Shown here: positions 16,288 to 24,841 of the stretch, one piece after another
Layout: each line of letters starts with the position of its first letter
Numbering within the stretch: position 1 is the stretch's first letter
NCBI GenBank assembly: GCA_020721655.1
Contig: DYMG01000025.1
Coordinates: forward strand, 1 to 32,340
Length of the DNA stretch: 32,340 nt
Direction: 5' to 3'
Source of the DNA: Paludibacter propionicigenes
GTDB lineage: Bacteria > Bacteroidota > Bacteroidia > Bacteroidales > JAFGXI01
Position numbers and translations under genes: made by a program
Notes under the pieces: generated by a model
Database searches by the model: none
Told to the model about the DNA's origin: nothing
Seen by the model: only the letters and a program-made list of their open reading frames with translations

Positions 16288-18057
16288 ATGAAAAAAACTT
16301 TACTTTTTGTTGCAATGTTTGCTTTTATAGCTGGCACATTTGCACAAAACACTACAAATGCTAAATTTAATTGCACAATTTTACCTACCAACAAAACGTT
16401 AAAAGCTGTTAAATCGACAAACGCAGTTTTATGGTCAAGCGATTTTTCTACACCAGCTGATTGGGCAATCACTAACGGTGCAGGAACTTCAGATAGTTGG
16501 GTAATAGGAACAGGTGTACCTTCTGGTAGTTTTGCTATTGCTGGAATTTTGTCAACAACAGCTGCTAATGGATTTGCTTTATTCGATTCAGATGCTTTGT
16601 GTAGTGGTGACCAAGATGCTTATTTAACTACTGCTAATTCAATTGATTTATCAGCAGCTAATGCAGTAGTATTAAATTTCGAGTCTTATTATAAAAAATA
16701 TACAGACAAAATTTTTGTAGGTGTTAGTAATGATGGTACAAATTGGACTGATTTTGAAATTCACTCAACCTATGTTCTTAATGAAGGCGATGCAACAAAC
16801 CCAACAGTTGAATCAGTAAATATTTCAAGTGTTGCGGCTAATCAAGCAACAGTTTGGATTAGATTTGAATTTAGAAGCCTTGCAGCAGATGGACAAGACG
16901 GTTGTGATTATGCTTGGATGGTTGACGATATTGAAATTACTGATATTGCGATAGCTAACGATTTAGTTGTTTATAGCACTTATTTACAAAATAGCGTAAC
17001 AGGTTATTATGGAATTATTCCTCAAAACCAAACAGCATCAGTTTCATTTTCTCAAAAAGTTGAAAATATAGGAACAGCAGACCAAACTAACGTAGTTCTT
17101 ACTGCAAAAGTAAATGATGGTACTAGTGATTTATTTACAGGAACAAGTACACCAGCTACAATTATTTCTGGAAATATAGATTCATTAGGAGTTTCTACAA
17201 CTTTTGATGTTGTTGCTACAGGTGATAAAACTTATACTATAGCTTACAATGTTGACCAAACAGAAACAGATGAAAACTTATTAGACAACATTGATACTTT
17301 GGGTTTTTCTACAAGCGATGTTATGTTTGCAAGAACAACTCTTAATCCAAGTATATATGTTAGTACAACTAATTTAGCTGCATTAGGAGCTGGTGACGGA
17401 ATGGTTATAGCAAATAATTTTAGTTTTGCACAAGAATCTGCAGTTGCTGCAATAACTTTAATGATATACACAGGAACATCAGAAGGTGTTACATTTAAAG
17501 GTAAAATTTATAATGCACTTGATATGACAGAAATTGCATCAACAGACCCTTACACAGTAACTGCAGCAGATGTAACAGCTATGTATGCTACCACCATTTT
17601 TACAAATCCTGTAAACATAGCTGCTGGTAGTTTTATTGTTGCTGGTATAGAAATGACTTACGGTGCTAATGTTGTAAATACTCTATTTGAAAAAACTGAG
17701 ATTCAATTACCAGAATATAATAATGTATATTTACCTAACTATGCAGGAGGTGCAGCTTGGATTAACTTATCTGGAGCAGGAACACCTGTTGTTCTTTTAG
17801 GTTTAACAACACCAAGTTCAGTATCATCAGTATCAGAAAAAAGCGTAAGCATTTATCCTAACCCAACAACAGGAATTGTTAACATTACAAATGCAGAAAA
17901 TGCAACAATTAATGTTTACAACCAAGTTGGAAGTTTAGTAAAAACAGCTACAAATGTTAATTCAATAGATTTATCAAATGTTGCTAATGGTACTTACATT
18001 GTAAAAGTAACTACAAACACTAATACAATAGTTAAAAACATTGTATTAACAAAATAA
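16288..18057 (+). CDS. Secreted choice-of-anchor J-type protein with T9SS sorting tail
   Basis: A 589-residue exported protein. It has a signal peptide (MKKTLLFVAMFAFIAGTFAQ), a jelly-roll domain at about 47-215 with the choice-of-anchor J pattern ('WSSDFSTPADWAI...', 'ESYYKKYTDKIFVGVSNDGTNW', 'VDDIEIT'), a middle Ig-like/CARDB-like section (about 225-330), and a further beta-rich region. The C-terminus from about 514 is a type A T9SS sorting domain with 'SIYPNPTTG', 'INVYNQVG' and 'NGTYIVKVTT'. It should therefore be carried across the outer membrane and attached to the surface or released. Adhesion or carbohydrate binding is plausible but not shown; no catalytic motif is seen. It has its own terminator. 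Confidence 0.87.
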   Translation: MKKTLLFVAMFAFIAGTFAQNTTNAKFNCTILPTNKTLKAVKSTNAVLWSSDFSTPADWAITNGAGTSDSWVIGTGVPSGSFAIAGILSTTAANGFALFDSDALCSGDQDAYLTTANSIDLSAANAVVLNFESYYKKYTDKIFVGVSNDGTNWTDFEIHSTYVLNEGDATNPTVESVNISSVAANQATVWIRFEFRSLAADGQDGCDYAWMVDDIEITDIAIANDLVVYSTYLQNSVTGYYGIIPQNQTASVSFSQKVENIGTADQTNVVLTAKVNDGTSDLFTGTSTPATIISGNIDSLGVSTTFDVVATGDKTYTIAYNVDQTETDENLLDNIDTLGFSTSDVMFARTTLNPSIYVSTTNLAALGAGDGMVIANNFSFAQESAVAAITLMIYTGTSEGVTFKGKIYNALDMTEIASTDPYTVTAADVTAMYATTIFTNPVNIAAGSFIVAGIEMTYGANVVNTLFEKTEIQLPEYNNVYLPNYAGGAAWINLSGAGTPVVLLGLTTPSSVSSVSEKSVSIYPNPTTGIVNITNAENATINVYNQVGSLVKTATNVNSIDLSNVANGTYIVKVTTNTNTIVKNIVLTK

Positions 18058-18083
18058 TTAGTTAACACTAAATATTAAATTAA

Positions 18084-18113
18084 GGCTATCAAAAAATTTG
18101 GTAGCCTTTTTTT
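18084..18113 (+). terminator. Rho-independent terminator after the T9SS cargo gene
   Basis: Stem GGCTATC / GGTAGCC (7 pairs including one G-T wobble) around a 9-base loop, followed by seven T residues, 26 bases after the stop codon. Confidence 0.85.
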
Positions 18114-18138
18114 ATGTAAAAATTTTAATAGAGCCAAT

Positions 18139-18162
18139 ATATTTGCTAACTTTCGCAAATAT
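18139..18162. repeat. Perfect inverted repeat in the long spacer
   Basis: ATATTTGC (18139-18146) and GCAAATAT (18155-18162) form perfect 8-bp arms around TAACTTTC. The centre resembles a TAnnTTTG promoter box with its last base changed, so this could be an operator over a promoter, or chance in AT-rich DNA. Confidence 0.4.
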
Positions 18163-18180
18163 TTTTATTGATGCAATTTT

Positions 18181-18338
18181 TTTATACTAATTGTATTTAT
18201 AAAATAGACAAAATTATTTTATAAATTTACACAATAGCTTGTCCCGATTTTAATCGGGAGTTAATGCCGATAATACTTGAAAATAGTCCAATAAGACGAA
18301 GTTGAAATTGGACTATATTGAAAGTAAATCGGTATTAA
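18181..18338. repeat. Dispersed palindromic repeat, copy B
   Basis: This shares an ordered set of blocks with 864-982: TTTATACTAATT at the left end, CAATAGCT, TAATGCCGAT (18262-18271), ATAGTCCAAT (18283-18292) paired with ATTGGACTAT (18307-18316), and ATCGGTATTAA at the right end (18328-18338). The left TTAATGCCGAT pairs with the right end with one mismatch, giving a long interrupted hairpin. An extra perfect hairpin TCCCGATT/AATCGGGA (18242-18259) is specific to this copy. It lies upstream of the TPR regulator. Together with the terminator and the inverted repeat at 18139, it fills most of the 313-base gap; no gene is seen there. Confidence 0.6.
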
Positions 18339-18347
18339 TAAAAAAGC

Positions 18348-18355
18348 TAATCTTG
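18348..18355 (+). promoter_or_regulatory. Weak -7 box before the TPR/HTH regulator gene
   Basis: TAATCTTG, one mismatch from TAnnTTTG, 16 bases before the ATG at 18371 and directly after repeat copy B. No good -33 element at the expected distance. Confidence 0.3.
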
Positions 18356-18370
18356 TGAAAATACAATATA

Positions 18371-20008
18371 ATGGGGCAAAAAATAAAACTATTTGTAATA
18401 ATATTAATTAGCTTTTTTTATTCGGCTACTGCAAATAATACGGATAAAACTGTTGAACTTTATTTGTTGAAAGGCGATACCTTTTTAGTGAATAATTCTC
18501 CAATAATAGCCTTAGATTTTTACAACGAAGCTCTAACAACATCAATAAAAAAAAACGATAAAAACGGAATTTACAACAGCTACTCTAAAATTGGGATGTT
18601 GTACGAAAAAATTAGTAATTACAACAAAGCCACCGAAAACTATTACAAATCGCTTAAAATAGCCTTAAAAGAAGACAATAAAGCCAAGATAGCCGAGAGT
18701 TATAAAAATTTAGGCAATGTTTATATTTTGTTAGAAAAATACAGAGAAGCTTACGATTTTTTTATAAAAAGTGCAAATATTGAAAAGCAACGCAATAATT
18801 TAAAAGGAATAGCAGCCAATTATAATAACATAGGTGAAGTGTACAGATTTCAAGGAAAATTTGAAAAAGCTTTAGAATACTATCAAAAAGCTATTGATAT
18901 AAATTTACAAATGAACAACAAATATTGGTTAGCAATAAATTACGAAAATGTAGGAACAATATATCATAAAAAAGGCAACTTAAAATTAGCATTTAGCTAT
19001 TATACAAAAGCACTTGAGCACTCTAAAGAAATTAACGATAAGGAAGGCATAACATCAATATCAAACAATATTGGCAAGCTTTATTACGACAAATTAGATT
19101 ATGATAATGCCCTTGAATACTTAACCATATCGTATAATGTAGCCAGCAAATTATCGTCGCCAGAATACATTAAAGATGCTGCAAAAAATTTAAGCGATTT
19201 GTACTATTTTCTAAACAATTATAAAAAAGCTTACGATTTTTTCAAAATTTATGAAAATAATGAGTCGAAAATTAAAAAAGCTTCAGAAAGCAAGAAAATT
19301 GAACAATTAGAAACAGATTTTAAACTTGTAAAAAAAGACACAGAAATAGAAATTCTTGAGCAAAAAAACAAAAATAACAAGCTTCAGTTATATTTATTAG
19401 TTCTACTTGTATTGTTTATAATTATTTCGGTAATATTAATGTATTACAGAATAACTATTAAACACAAAAAAACCAAAGATTTATATATTGCAAACGAACA
19501 AAGAATAGAAGCACAAAAAACTTTAGCCGAAACCGAAATTAAAAACATAGAATTGGAAAAAAGTCGTTTAGAAGATGTTCTAAAATATAAAAATAAAGAA
19601 TTAATGAATTTTGCACTTCACATTATTCACAAAAACGATTTATTAGTTAACATAAAAAATGAGCTAAAAATAATACACCCAAACGATTCTAATATATCTA
19701 AACAAATTAGAGATTTGTTGTTAAAAGTAACCCAAAGCCAAAGTTTAGCAGAAGAACTTAATCAATTTCAAGAAAATGTTGAAAATGCGAATAAAGAATT
19801 TTTTGTAAAACTTGATGAAGTTTTCCCGGATTTAACACCTAACGAACGCCGATTAGCGGCAATGCTTCGTATTAATTTATCATCAAAAGAAATAGCTTCG
19901 TTAAATAATATATCGATAAAAGCAGTAGAAATGGGGCGTTACAGGCTTAGAAAGAAATTAGACCTTACAAATAACCATGGATTAAGCGAATTTTTCAAAA
20001 ATTTATAA
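18371..20008 (+). CDS. Membrane-anchored TPR protein with LuxR-type C-terminal HTH
   Basis: A 545-residue sensor-like regulator. A signal peptide (1-21) is followed by about six tetratricopeptide repeats (about 25-290, with signatures such as 'YNNIGEVYRFQGKFEKALEYYQKAI'). A short coiled coil, one transmembrane helix (about 339-359), a second coiled coil (about 365-415) and a C-terminal helix-turn-helix (about 485-545, 'LTPNERRLAAMLRINLSSKEIASLNNISIKAVEMGRYRLRKKL') come next. The arrangement puts TPRs in the periplasm and the DNA-binding domain in the cytoplasm. No histidine kinase or receiver domain is present. This is a common Bacteroidota architecture; target genes are unknown. Its stop overlaps the converging PorE-like gene by 6 bases. 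Confidence 0.82.
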   Translation: MGQKIKLFVIILISFFYSATANNTDKTVELYLLKGDTFLVNNSPIIALDFYNEALTTSIKKNDKNGIYNSYSKIGMLYEKISNYNKATENYYKSLKIALKEDNKAKIAESYKNLGNVYILLEKYREAYDFFIKSANIEKQRNNLKGIAANYNNIGEVYRFQGKFEKALEYYQKAIDINLQMNNKYWLAINYENVGTIYHKKGNLKLAFSYYTKALEHSKEINDKEGITSISNNIGKLYYDKLDYDNALEYLTISYNVASKLSSPEYIKDAAKNLSDLYYFLNNYKKAYDFFKIYENNESKIKKASESKKIEQLETDFKLVKKDTEIEILEQKNKNNKLQLYLLVLLVLFIIISVILMYYRITIKHKKTKDLYIANEQRIEAQKTLAETEIKNIELEKSRLEDVLKYKNKELMNFALHIIHKNDLLVNIKNELKIIHPNDSNISKQIRDLLLKVTQSQSLAEELNQFQENVENANKEFFVKLDEVFPDLTPNERRLAAMLRINLSSKEIASLNNISIKAVEMGRYRLRKKLDLTNNHGLSEFFKNL

Positions 20009-21928
20009 GCCAATAATTTTAAATTCGGTACGTCTGTTTTTTGCTTTACCTTCTTCTGTGCTATTTGTAGCAATAGGTGTATTTTGTCCATAGCCCTTAA
20101 AACTAAGTCGTTTAGAATCTATATTATTGTTTATCAGATAATCATAAACAGTTTTTGCTCTATTTTTCGATAAAATTATATTATATTCAATAGAGCCTTG
20201 ATTGTCGGTATGCCCACCAATTTCTATTTTAACAGTTGTATTTTCGTTTAAAAATTGAATAAGTTTATTTAGTTCGGCTTTCGATTTTGATTTTAGTTCA
20301 TAAGAATCTAGTTCGAAAAAAATATTTTTTAGCACCACTTCTTTTCCAATTTTAATTTGTTGTAAATCAATGTTTTTGACAAAAGGTTCGTTAGTGTTAT
20401 AGTTATTAGGTAAAACAAAATTATCGGAATTGAATAAATACCCTTTTTTTGAAACATTAAACGCATATTCTTTATTAACTGGTAGAATTATTAAATATTT
20501 ACCTGTTTCTTTGTCTGAAACATTATTCATTATTGTTTTTCCCGATTCTAAATCAATAAGTTCAAATTTTGCTTCGAGCGTTGTTTTTGTTTCACTATCT
20601 CTGACAATTCCAGTAACATAGGTTGAGGGGGTTGGTCTAGCTTGTTCGTATAATTCAAATTTATAAATATCTAAATTGTGTTTATTTTCTCTATCGGAGG
20701 TTAAATAAGCGTAATCGCCATTAGAATTTACAAACAAGCCACGTTCTTCGTTTGGTGTGTTTATAGGATAACCCAAGTTCATTGGTTTGCACCATTTCCC
20801 ATCATCACCCAAGTGAGATACGAATAAATCTTGGTCGCCAAAGCCAATATGACCATTTGAGGTAAAATAAAGTGTTTTTCCGTCGGCGTGAATAAATGGG
20901 CTCATTTCTTTTTCGTCGGAGTTTATTGTATCGCCCAAATTTGTTGGTTCCGCCCATTTTTCGTTATCTAAAAGGTGCGAAACCCAAATATCCATAGGTC
21001 CTTTTGTTCCTTTACGGCTACTAACAAAGTACATTGTTTTTCCGTCGGCTGTAACCGATGGTTGCGATTCCCAAGCACCTGTATTTATTGGAGTTCCCAA
21101 ATTTGTTGGAGTACTCCATTTTTCGCCAATTTTTCGAGTTTTGTATATATCGCATTTTCCTTTACCATCGGGGCGTTGACAAGCGGTAAAGTAAAACCAT
21201 TGTCCGTCTGCAGAAATTGTTGGAGCACCTTCGTTTAGGTTTGTATTGAGAGGGCTTCCTATTTTAAATAAATTACCCCAATTTCCATCGGCTTGTTTTT
21301 CATTAAAAAAGAAATCTTCTTGTCTATTTTTATCGCTAAGTGGATAGTTCACATCAACTTGTATCATTTTAGTTGTATAAAAAATTTCTTCGTCGGCAGT
21401 AATTAGGGGCCAGTAATCGTCGTAATTGGTATTTATTTTATTTCCCATATTTATTGGATTATATGGCACAGGGTTATTTATTGAGTTTAAACAAAATTTA
21501 CTGTTTTCTATTTTTCTATTTAAACTACTTATAATTTTAGGCGTTAAATTGTCGAAGTTTTTAGCGTTCTGAAAAGTTTCTAATGCTTTTTCGTATTGTG
21601 CATTTCTAAAATATGCTTCACCAAGTTCATTATATAATAGCGATGAATAGTTTGGTTTAGCTTCTATGGCTTTTATATAAAATTCTAATTCTTTTTCTCT
21701 GTTATTTAATTGATGATAAATATCGGCTGTCATCCAATAAGCTTCTATAAAGTTTTTATCGAATTCTATTGCATGTTGCAAATATTTGAGTGCATTATCA
21801 TTATCAAACGAATTAAAATATATTTTGGCTTGTTCGTAAGTTTTAATAGCTCTTTTGTTTGTTGTACTAAGATTTTGAGTAAAACTTACAGATGAAAACA
21901 GTATCAGTAAAACTAAAATTTTATACAT
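20003..21928 (-). CDS. PorE-like TPR / beta-propeller / CRD / OmpA-domain protein
   Basis: A 641-residue exported protein. In order it has a signal peptide (1-17), TPRs (about 25-145), PD40/WD40-type propeller blades (about 165-430, repeats such as 'SADGQWFYFTA', 'TADGKTMYFVSSR', 'HADGKTLYFTSNG'), a carboxypeptidase-regulatory-like domain (about 435-520) and an OmpA peptidoglycan-binding domain (about 530-641) with 'GHTDNQGS' at 572-579 and R590. This four-part order is that of PorE, a periplasmic T9SS component of Porphyromonas gingivalis that tethers the machine to peptidoglycan. Unlike a lipoprotein, no lipobox cysteine is seen ('SSVSFTQ'). Orthology is inferred from architecture; other OmpA-family proteins share it. 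It follows tadA by 23 bases. Confidence 0.83.
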   Translation of the reverse strand: MYKILVLLILFSSVSFTQNLSTTNKRAIKTYEQAKIYFNSFDNDNALKYLQHAIEFDKNFIEAYWMTADIYHQLNNREKELEFYIKAIEAKPNYSSLLYNELGEAYFRNAQYEKALETFQNAKNFDNLTPKIISSLNRKIENSKFCLNSINNPVPYNPINMGNKINTNYDDYWPLITADEEIFYTTKMIQVDVNYPLSDKNRQEDFFFNEKQADGNWGNLFKIGSPLNTNLNEGAPTISADGQWFYFTACQRPDGKGKCDIYKTRKIGEKWSTPTNLGTPINTGAWESQPSVTADGKTMYFVSSRKGTKGPMDIWVSHLLDNEKWAEPTNLGDTINSDEKEMSPFIHADGKTLYFTSNGHIGFGDQDLFVSHLGDDGKWCKPMNLGYPINTPNEERGLFVNSNGDYAYLTSDRENKHNLDIYKFELYEQARPTPSTYVTGIVRDSETKTTLEAKFELIDLESGKTIMNNVSDKETGKYLIILPVNKEYAFNVSKKGYLFNSDNFVLPNNYNTNEPFVKNIDLQQIKIGKEVVLKNIFFELDSYELKSKSKAELNKLIQFLNENTTVKIEIGGHTDNQGSIEYNIILSKNRAKTVYDYLINNNIDSKRLSFKGYGQNTPIATNSTEEGKAKNRRTEFKIIGL

Positions 21929-21951
21929 ATTTATGTTTGTTATTTAAAATA

Positions 21952-22386
21952 TTACCTTTTCGATTTAAAAAATTCTTTCATCAAAAATAGTGCTTCTTCT
22001 TGTAAAACACCGCTTTCTATTTCTGTTTTATTGTGTAAAGCTTTTGTAGATAAGGTTGAATATCCGCGTTTATAGTCGAAAGCAGCAAAAACTATTTTTC
22101 CAATTCTAGACCAATAAAGAGCACCTGCACACATTAAACAGGGTTCTAATGTAACATAAAGTGTGCATTTATTTAAAATTTTTGTTTGCAAATATTCTTG
22201 TGCTGCGGTAATAGCAAGTATTTCGGCGTGTGCTGTAACATCGTTTAGTAATTCAGTTTGGTTATGTGCTTTTGCAATAATTTGATTATTGCAAACTATT
22301 ATTGCACCTATTGGAACTTCGTTTAGTTTATAAGCTTTTTCTGCCTCTTTTAAGGCAATTTTCATAAAATATTCGCTTGTAAACAT
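21952..22386 (-). CDS. tadA: tRNA-specific adenosine deaminase
   Basis: A zinc-dependent deaminase that converts A34 to inosine in the anticodon of tRNA-Arg(ACG), allowing CGU, CGC and CGA to be read. The 144-residue protein has the cytidine/deoxycytidylate deaminase fold with zinc ligands H53 (HAE motif, catalytic E55), C83 and C86 (PCxxC), plus substrate-contacting N42. The start codon overlaps the stop of the M1 peptidase gene (TAATG), so translation is probably coupled, although no functional link is evident. Confidence 0.94.
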   Translation of the reverse strand: MFTSEYFMKIALKEAEKAYKLNEVPIGAIIVCNNQIIAKAHNQTELLNDVTAHAEILAITAAQEYLQTKILNKCTLYVTLEPCLMCAGALYWSRIGKIVFAAFDYKRGYSTLSTKALHNKTEIESGVLQEEALFLMKEFFKSKR

Positions 22387-24740
22387 TATTTAAAGACAAT
22401 TTTTTGTGTTTCAATTATTTTGTTTTCTGCATTTAAAAAAGTTACAATAACTGTATTTTTGAAATTATGTTTTTGAAGTTCAATTGTTGTGTTTTTTTCT
22501 ATTTGCTTTTCCAATAAAAAATTCCCATTTGTTGATGTTATTACTATTTTCCCATTTTTTTGATAGTTTGATGTAATTGAAAACGTGTCGGTAACTGGAT
22601 TTGGATATATTTTTAAATATTTATTTTGTGAGTTATTTTCTAAATTTAACCAACCTAATGATATGTTTCTTTCTGCTAAGCAATATTCGCCAATTTTTAA
22701 TGTATCGGTTTGTATGTAGCCCGAAACGGCATTTCCTTGGCAATTATTACTTATAATTCTCCAATTTTCAGTTTTATCTTTTCTATACATTAAAATTAAA
22801 CTATCGGGCGAAATGTTTATTAATGAGTCATCTAAATAATTAGAATTATATACAAATTTAGCACGACATATAAAATTGTTTGGGAAATAGCCATCTATTC
22901 GCCAATAATGGGAATTCGATAATGTAATATACGGGTCGTTAAAATAATCGGGGGCTACCCAATTGTGCACTACTCTAAGTTTAGCAGAATCGGTAATATT
23001 TGTTACTTGGAGGTTTAATTCGCTTTTTGTTAAAGATAAATACCCAATTGCTTTAAATGTTTTTTCTATTTTTACCGATGCGTCCATGACTTGTTCGTTT
23101 CTATCAATCCAAACACTATAAGGATTAAAAGGTATAGTGTATGTTTGACTTCCTGTTTGTCCGGAAAATGTTATGGTGGTATCTACATAACTCCAATCGG
23201 GCTTCATAAAGCTTATAGGTATTTTATTTGAGTTTGCGTATTCTGTTTTTGCTCTAAGTTTTTGTTTAACATAAACTGTAACATCGTAATTTATACCATT
23301 TTGTGCTACGTTAAACGAGTCAATTTCAAATTGAGAAAAGCCGGCTTTAAAAATCCAGCTATCAAAAAAATTGGTTAAATTAATTCCGCTTGTATTTGCT
23401 AAATGGTCTCTCAAATCTTCGGAAGAGGCATCTTTAAACGAAAAATCGGTTAAATACGATTGTACGCTTGTAAAAAAATGGTTTCCTAAATAATATCTAA
23501 GAGAGTGAACGGCATCGGCACCTTTGTTATATACAGTTGAGCCGTATGTAATTGTTTGTGGAATTCCCGAAACTGGGAAATATCCACCATCATCGATATG
23601 TGCATTTTTAAGAACGTTGTAATGATTATCTCTTTGGTAATTCTTAAATTCTAAATCGCCATATATATTTTCCATAAAAATTGATTCGCAATAACTTGCC
23701 CAGCCTTCGTTTAACCACATATCTTCTGGAGTTCTGCAAGTTACCAAATCGCCAAACCAATGGTGCGAAAGTTCGTGAGAGTAAAGTGTTTCGTAAGACA
23801 GATTTCCATTTATGCAAACAGATGGATACGCTATATTTGTTGCATGTTCCATAGCTCCCGAGCTAAAAGGAACAGAAACATAACCTACACGTTCCCACAT
23901 ATATGGTCCAAAATGTTGTTCAAAAGTATTTAGTGTTGGGTTTAAATTTATAAACGATGCATTTGCATTTGATACTTGGTTTGGTGCTACATAAATATTG
24001 GTTGGAATTGCACCATTAATTCCGTTAAAAACACCATCAACAGAAGCGTAATCGGAAACGGCTATTGATGCCAAATAGGTAGGTATTGTATTATGAAGAA
24101 CCCAGCTAAAAGTTTTTGTTGCATCGCCATTATTTACTTCATTTTGTAGAGTTCCACCACAAATTGCTTTTAATGTTTCCGGAACTGTAATATTGCATGT
24201 GTAATATGCTCTGTCGGTAAAATCGTCTAAACAAGGAAACCAAACACGTCCGTAACTATGTGGGGTATCGCTAAACCCAACACCTAAATTATAAGCGGTA
24301 TTTCCCGAAAAATAGAAACCTCCCCAGCCTGTTGGGTCAACCACTGGTGTACCACCATAATAAACATTAACATTAACTGTATCTGTTATATTTAGTGGTG
24401 CTAAAGTATTTATTTGCAACAAAGTATCGTTGTAAGAAAATGTTGTTAAAATATTGTCAATTTTAACAGAATCGACATTTAATTTTAGCAAATCTAATTT
24501 TATTTTAGTAATATTATCTTTTTTAAAAGTAAGATTTACAATAGTATTCCCTCGTATTATTTTATTGGTAAAATCGGTAATATTTAAATTAATATTGTAA
24601 TCTAAAACATCTAAAGTGTCGTTTTGAGGGTGCATTGTGTAATTTAAGCTTTTATTAGCCCTACTACACTTATGATTGTGTTGCGAAAAACTAAATATTG
24701 TGCTAAATAAAAATAAACTAACTAAAATTTTGGTTTTCAT
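22386..24740 (-). CDS. M1 family metallopeptidase with T9SS sorting tail
   Basis: A 784-residue secreted zinc aminopeptidase. Signal peptide (1-20), M1 N-terminal beta domain, then the catalytic domain with exopeptidase motif GAMEH (295-299) and HExxH-x18-E zinc site (H322, H326, E345), catalytic glutamate E323. The last ~77 residues from 'YLKIYPNPVTD' form a type A T9SS C-terminal sorting domain, so the enzyme should be exported through the outer membrane and probably held on the surface, trimming peptides outside the cell. It is first gene of a leftward operon with tadA and the PorE-like gene. No strong promoter match was found in the divergent spacer. Confidence 0.93.
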   Translation of the reverse strand: MKTKILVSLFLFSTIFSFSQHNHKCSRANKSLNYTMHPQNDTLDVLDYNINLNITDFTNKIIRGNTIVNLTFKKDNITKIKLDLLKLNVDSVKIDNILTTFSYNDTLLQINTLAPLNITDTVNVNVYYGGTPVVDPTGWGGFYFSGNTAYNLGVGFSDTPHSYGRVWFPCLDDFTDRAYYTCNITVPETLKAICGGTLQNEVNNGDATKTFSWVLHNTIPTYLASIAVSDYASVDGVFNGINGAIPTNIYVAPNQVSNANASFINLNPTLNTFEQHFGPYMWERVGYVSVPFSSGAMEHATNIAYPSVCINGNLSYETLYSHELSHHWFGDLVTCRTPEDMWLNEGWASYCESIFMENIYGDLEFKNYQRDNHYNVLKNAHIDDGGYFPVSGIPQTITYGSTVYNKGADAVHSLRYYLGNHFFTSVQSYLTDFSFKDASSEDLRDHLANTSGINLTNFFDSWIFKAGFSQFEIDSFNVAQNGINYDVTVYVKQKLRAKTEYANSNKIPISFMKPDWSYVDTTITFSGQTGSQTYTIPFNPYSVWIDRNEQVMDASVKIEKTFKAIGYLSLTKSELNLQVTNITDSAKLRVVHNWVAPDYFNDPYITLSNSHYWRIDGYFPNNFICRAKFVYNSNYLDDSLINISPDSLILMYRKDKTENWRIISNNCQGNAVSGYIQTDTLKIGEYCLAERNISLGWLNLENNSQNKYLKIYPNPVTDTFSITSNYQKNGKIVITSTNGNFLLEKQIEKNTTIELQKHNFKNTVIVTFLNAENKIIETQKIVFK

Positions 24741-24808
24741 AGTATAATATTTAAATTATTCTATAAAATTAAAATTATTTATTTAATTAAAAAATATTTT
24801 ACTTATTG

Positions 24809-24816
24809 TACATTTG
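24809..24816 (+). promoter_or_regulatory. Promoter -7 box for pyrF
   Basis: TACATTTG, 25 bases before the pyrF ATG at 24842, matches TAnnTTTG. No TTTG at the ideal -33 distance. Confidence 0.5.
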
Positions 24817-24841
24817 TAAATTAAAAATTGTGAATTAAACA

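Noticed and set aside
24741-24841. tRNA or other RNA gene in the M1 peptidase/pyrF spacer
   Set aside because: Only 101 AT-rich bases with no cloverleaf-compatible GC stems.
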